Shown: positions 63,077 to 64,000 of the stretch, piece by piece
Layout of the letters: each line of letters opens with the position of its first letter
Position numbering within the stretch: position 1 is the first letter of the stretch
Source of the DNA: JAGVSR01 sp033765145
GTDB taxonomy: Bacteria > Pseudomonadota > Alphaproteobacteria > Rhizobiales > Hyphomicrobiaceae
Assembly: GCA_033765145.1 (NCBI GenBank)
Contig: JANRIH010000021.1
Span: 1 to 64,000, forward strand
Length of the DNA: 64,000 nucleotides
Direction of reading: 5' to 3'
Made by a program: the position numbers and the translations under genes
The notes under the pieces: model-generated
What the model was told of the DNA's origin: nothing
The model's input: only the letters and a program-made list of their open reading frames with translations
Databases searched by the model: none

Positions 63077-64000
63077 ATGGCCGGAGCCGTCGTGAACCTC
63101 GTGAGACTGGCGAAGGCCGGCATCGTCTTGGCCGGTCATAGCGTCCGTTTCGTCCCGAAAGGCCAGCCGGTCCCCTGGCCCATGCGTCTCGCCCAGTGGG
63201 CGACGCTGCCAATCCGCCTCGTCGCGGCGCCATTCAACTGGGGCCAGCCGAAGGACGAGAGGATTTCCCGCGCGCTGGCCTCGCTCGGGCCATCCTATAT
63301 CAAGCTCGGCCAGTTTCTCGCGACGCGCGCCGACATCATCGGGCCCGAGCTCCAGGCCGATCTCTCGCGCCTGCAGGACCGCTTGCCGCCGTTCTCCATG
63401 AGCGAGGCGCGCCGCGTCGTCGAGCAATCGCTCGGCGGGCGCCTCGAGGATCATTTCGTCGAATTCGGACCGCCGGTCGCGGCCGCGTCCATCGCGCAGG
63501 TTCACAAAGCGATCGTCGAGGAAAAGGGCGAACGGCGGGCCGTTGCGGTCAAGGTTCTGCGCCCCGGCATTGGACGCCGCTTCCAGCGTGATCTCGACAG
63601 CTTCGCGTTCGCCGCGCGCCAGATTGAGCGGTATCACCCGCCGGCACGCCGGCTACGTCCGCTCGCAGTCGTCGAAAACCTCGCGCGGACGACGAAGCTA
63701 GAGATGGACCTCCGTCTCGAGGCGGCCGCCATGTCGGAGATGGCCGACAACATCCGGCCCGGAGAGGGCATCCGCATTCCCGCCGTCGATTGGCGGCGGA
63801 CCGCCGAGCGCGTGCTGACGACGGAGTGGATCGACGGTATTCCGATGAACGACAAGGCCGCGCTCGTCGCGGCGGGTCACGACCTCCACGCGCTCGGTTT
63901 GAATGTCATTCGCGCATTCCTGACCCACGCCATGCGGCAGGGCTTCTTCCATGCCGACATGCACCAGGGCAATCTGTTCGTCGAGAAATCCGGCACCATC
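63077..64000 (+). CDS. ubiB: Ubiquinone biosynthesis kinase-like protein UbiB (partial, runs off the window)
   Basis: The frame from ATG 63077 stays open for 308 codons to the window edge. It shows the UbiB/ADCK hallmark SYIKLGQFLATRAD (KxGQ), PPVAAASIAQVHKA (Ala-rich loop in place of the Gly-rich loop), AVAVKVLRPG (Lys), TEWIDGIPMND and HADMHQGNLFV (catalytic-loop Asp and Asn). UbiB supports ubiquinone synthesis at the inner membrane. The C-terminal membrane helices are outside the window. Confidence 0.93.
   Translation, partial: MAGAVVNLVRLAKAGIVLAGHSVRFVPKGQPVPWPMRLAQWATLPIRLVAAPFNWGQPKDERISRALASLGPSYIKLGQFLATRADIIGPELQADLSRLQDRLPPFSMSEARRVVEQSLGGRLEDHFVEFGPPVAAASIAQVHKAIVEEKGERRAVAVKVLRPGIGRRFQRDLDSFAFAARQIERYHPPARRLRPLAVVENLARTTKLEMDLRLEAAAMSEMADNIRPGEGIRIPAVDWRRTAERVLTTEWIDGIPMNDKAALVAAGHDLHALGLNVIRAFLTHAMRQGFFHADMHQGNLFVEKSGTI

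Overview
The window is a GC-rich chromosomal segment of an alphaproteobacterium, most likely of the order Hyphomicrobiales (Rhizobiales). The evidence is the irr-fabA-fabB-fabI gene cluster, a tRNA-His with A73 and no G-1, the lptB-rpoN-ptsN block, an hsp20-DUF1150 pair and a rhizobial-type yejA-yejA-yejB-yejE-yejF peptide/microcin-type ABC operon. I cannot name the genus.

The left edge (1-1460) is accessory DNA. It holds the leader-distal end of a type I-C-like CRISPR array, a tRNA-Arg(CCT), a second two-repeat CRISPR locus with type I-E geometry and a small reverse-strand gene. It then abuts the broken 3' end of an HWE-type histidine kinase fused to a receiver domain. From 2.1 to 6.7 kb come murI and the fabI-fabB-fabA cluster, with the iron regulator irr divergent. 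From 6.9 to 17.1 kb are an SH3-domain exported protein, a 2-hydroxyacid dehydrogenase, a protein with two TIR-type domains (candidate NADase defence effector), a coaBC-dut-cysK-moeB-membrane protein-sugar MFS run on the minus strand, a PCu(A)C copper chaperone and an HpcH/HpaI aldolase. From 17.2 to 26.1 kb are a two-component sodium/solute symporter, a peptidase-M15-like exported protein, an iron(III) ABC system without its ATPase, an orphan histidine kinase and tRNA-His.

From 26.2 to 37.6 kb there is a gene-poor stretch with inverted repeats and a truncated excisionase-type HTH, an RTX protein, infC with a non-canonical ATC start, a glycosyltransferase, a hydrolase, queG, a GST, uppP, a DUF502 protein and ptsN. 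From 38.2 to 43.9 kb lie rpoN, lptB, a natural lptC-lptA fusion, a ribonuclease D-like gene and tRNA-Leu. From 44 to 49 kb are an NDUFA9-like epimerase, an FkbM methyltransferase, the hsp20-DUF1150 heat-shock unit with a clear RpoH promoter and a possible RNA-thermometer hairpin, and an ABC-F ATPase.

The most striking region is 49009-51058. A compact three-gene operon (PD-(D/E)XK nuclease-like protein, ParA-type ATPase, small conserved helical protein) sits between two 23-bp near-perfect direct repeats. The right copy is the 3' end of an SDR gene, so the arrangement looks like a roughly 2-kb island inserted at the end of that gene. I regard it as the best candidate for an undescribed system. 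The right end (51-64 kb) returns to housekeeping genes: SDR, pheA, kdsB, a membrane-anchored cytochrome c, the yej operon, a small hypothetical gene and the start of ubiB, which runs off the window.
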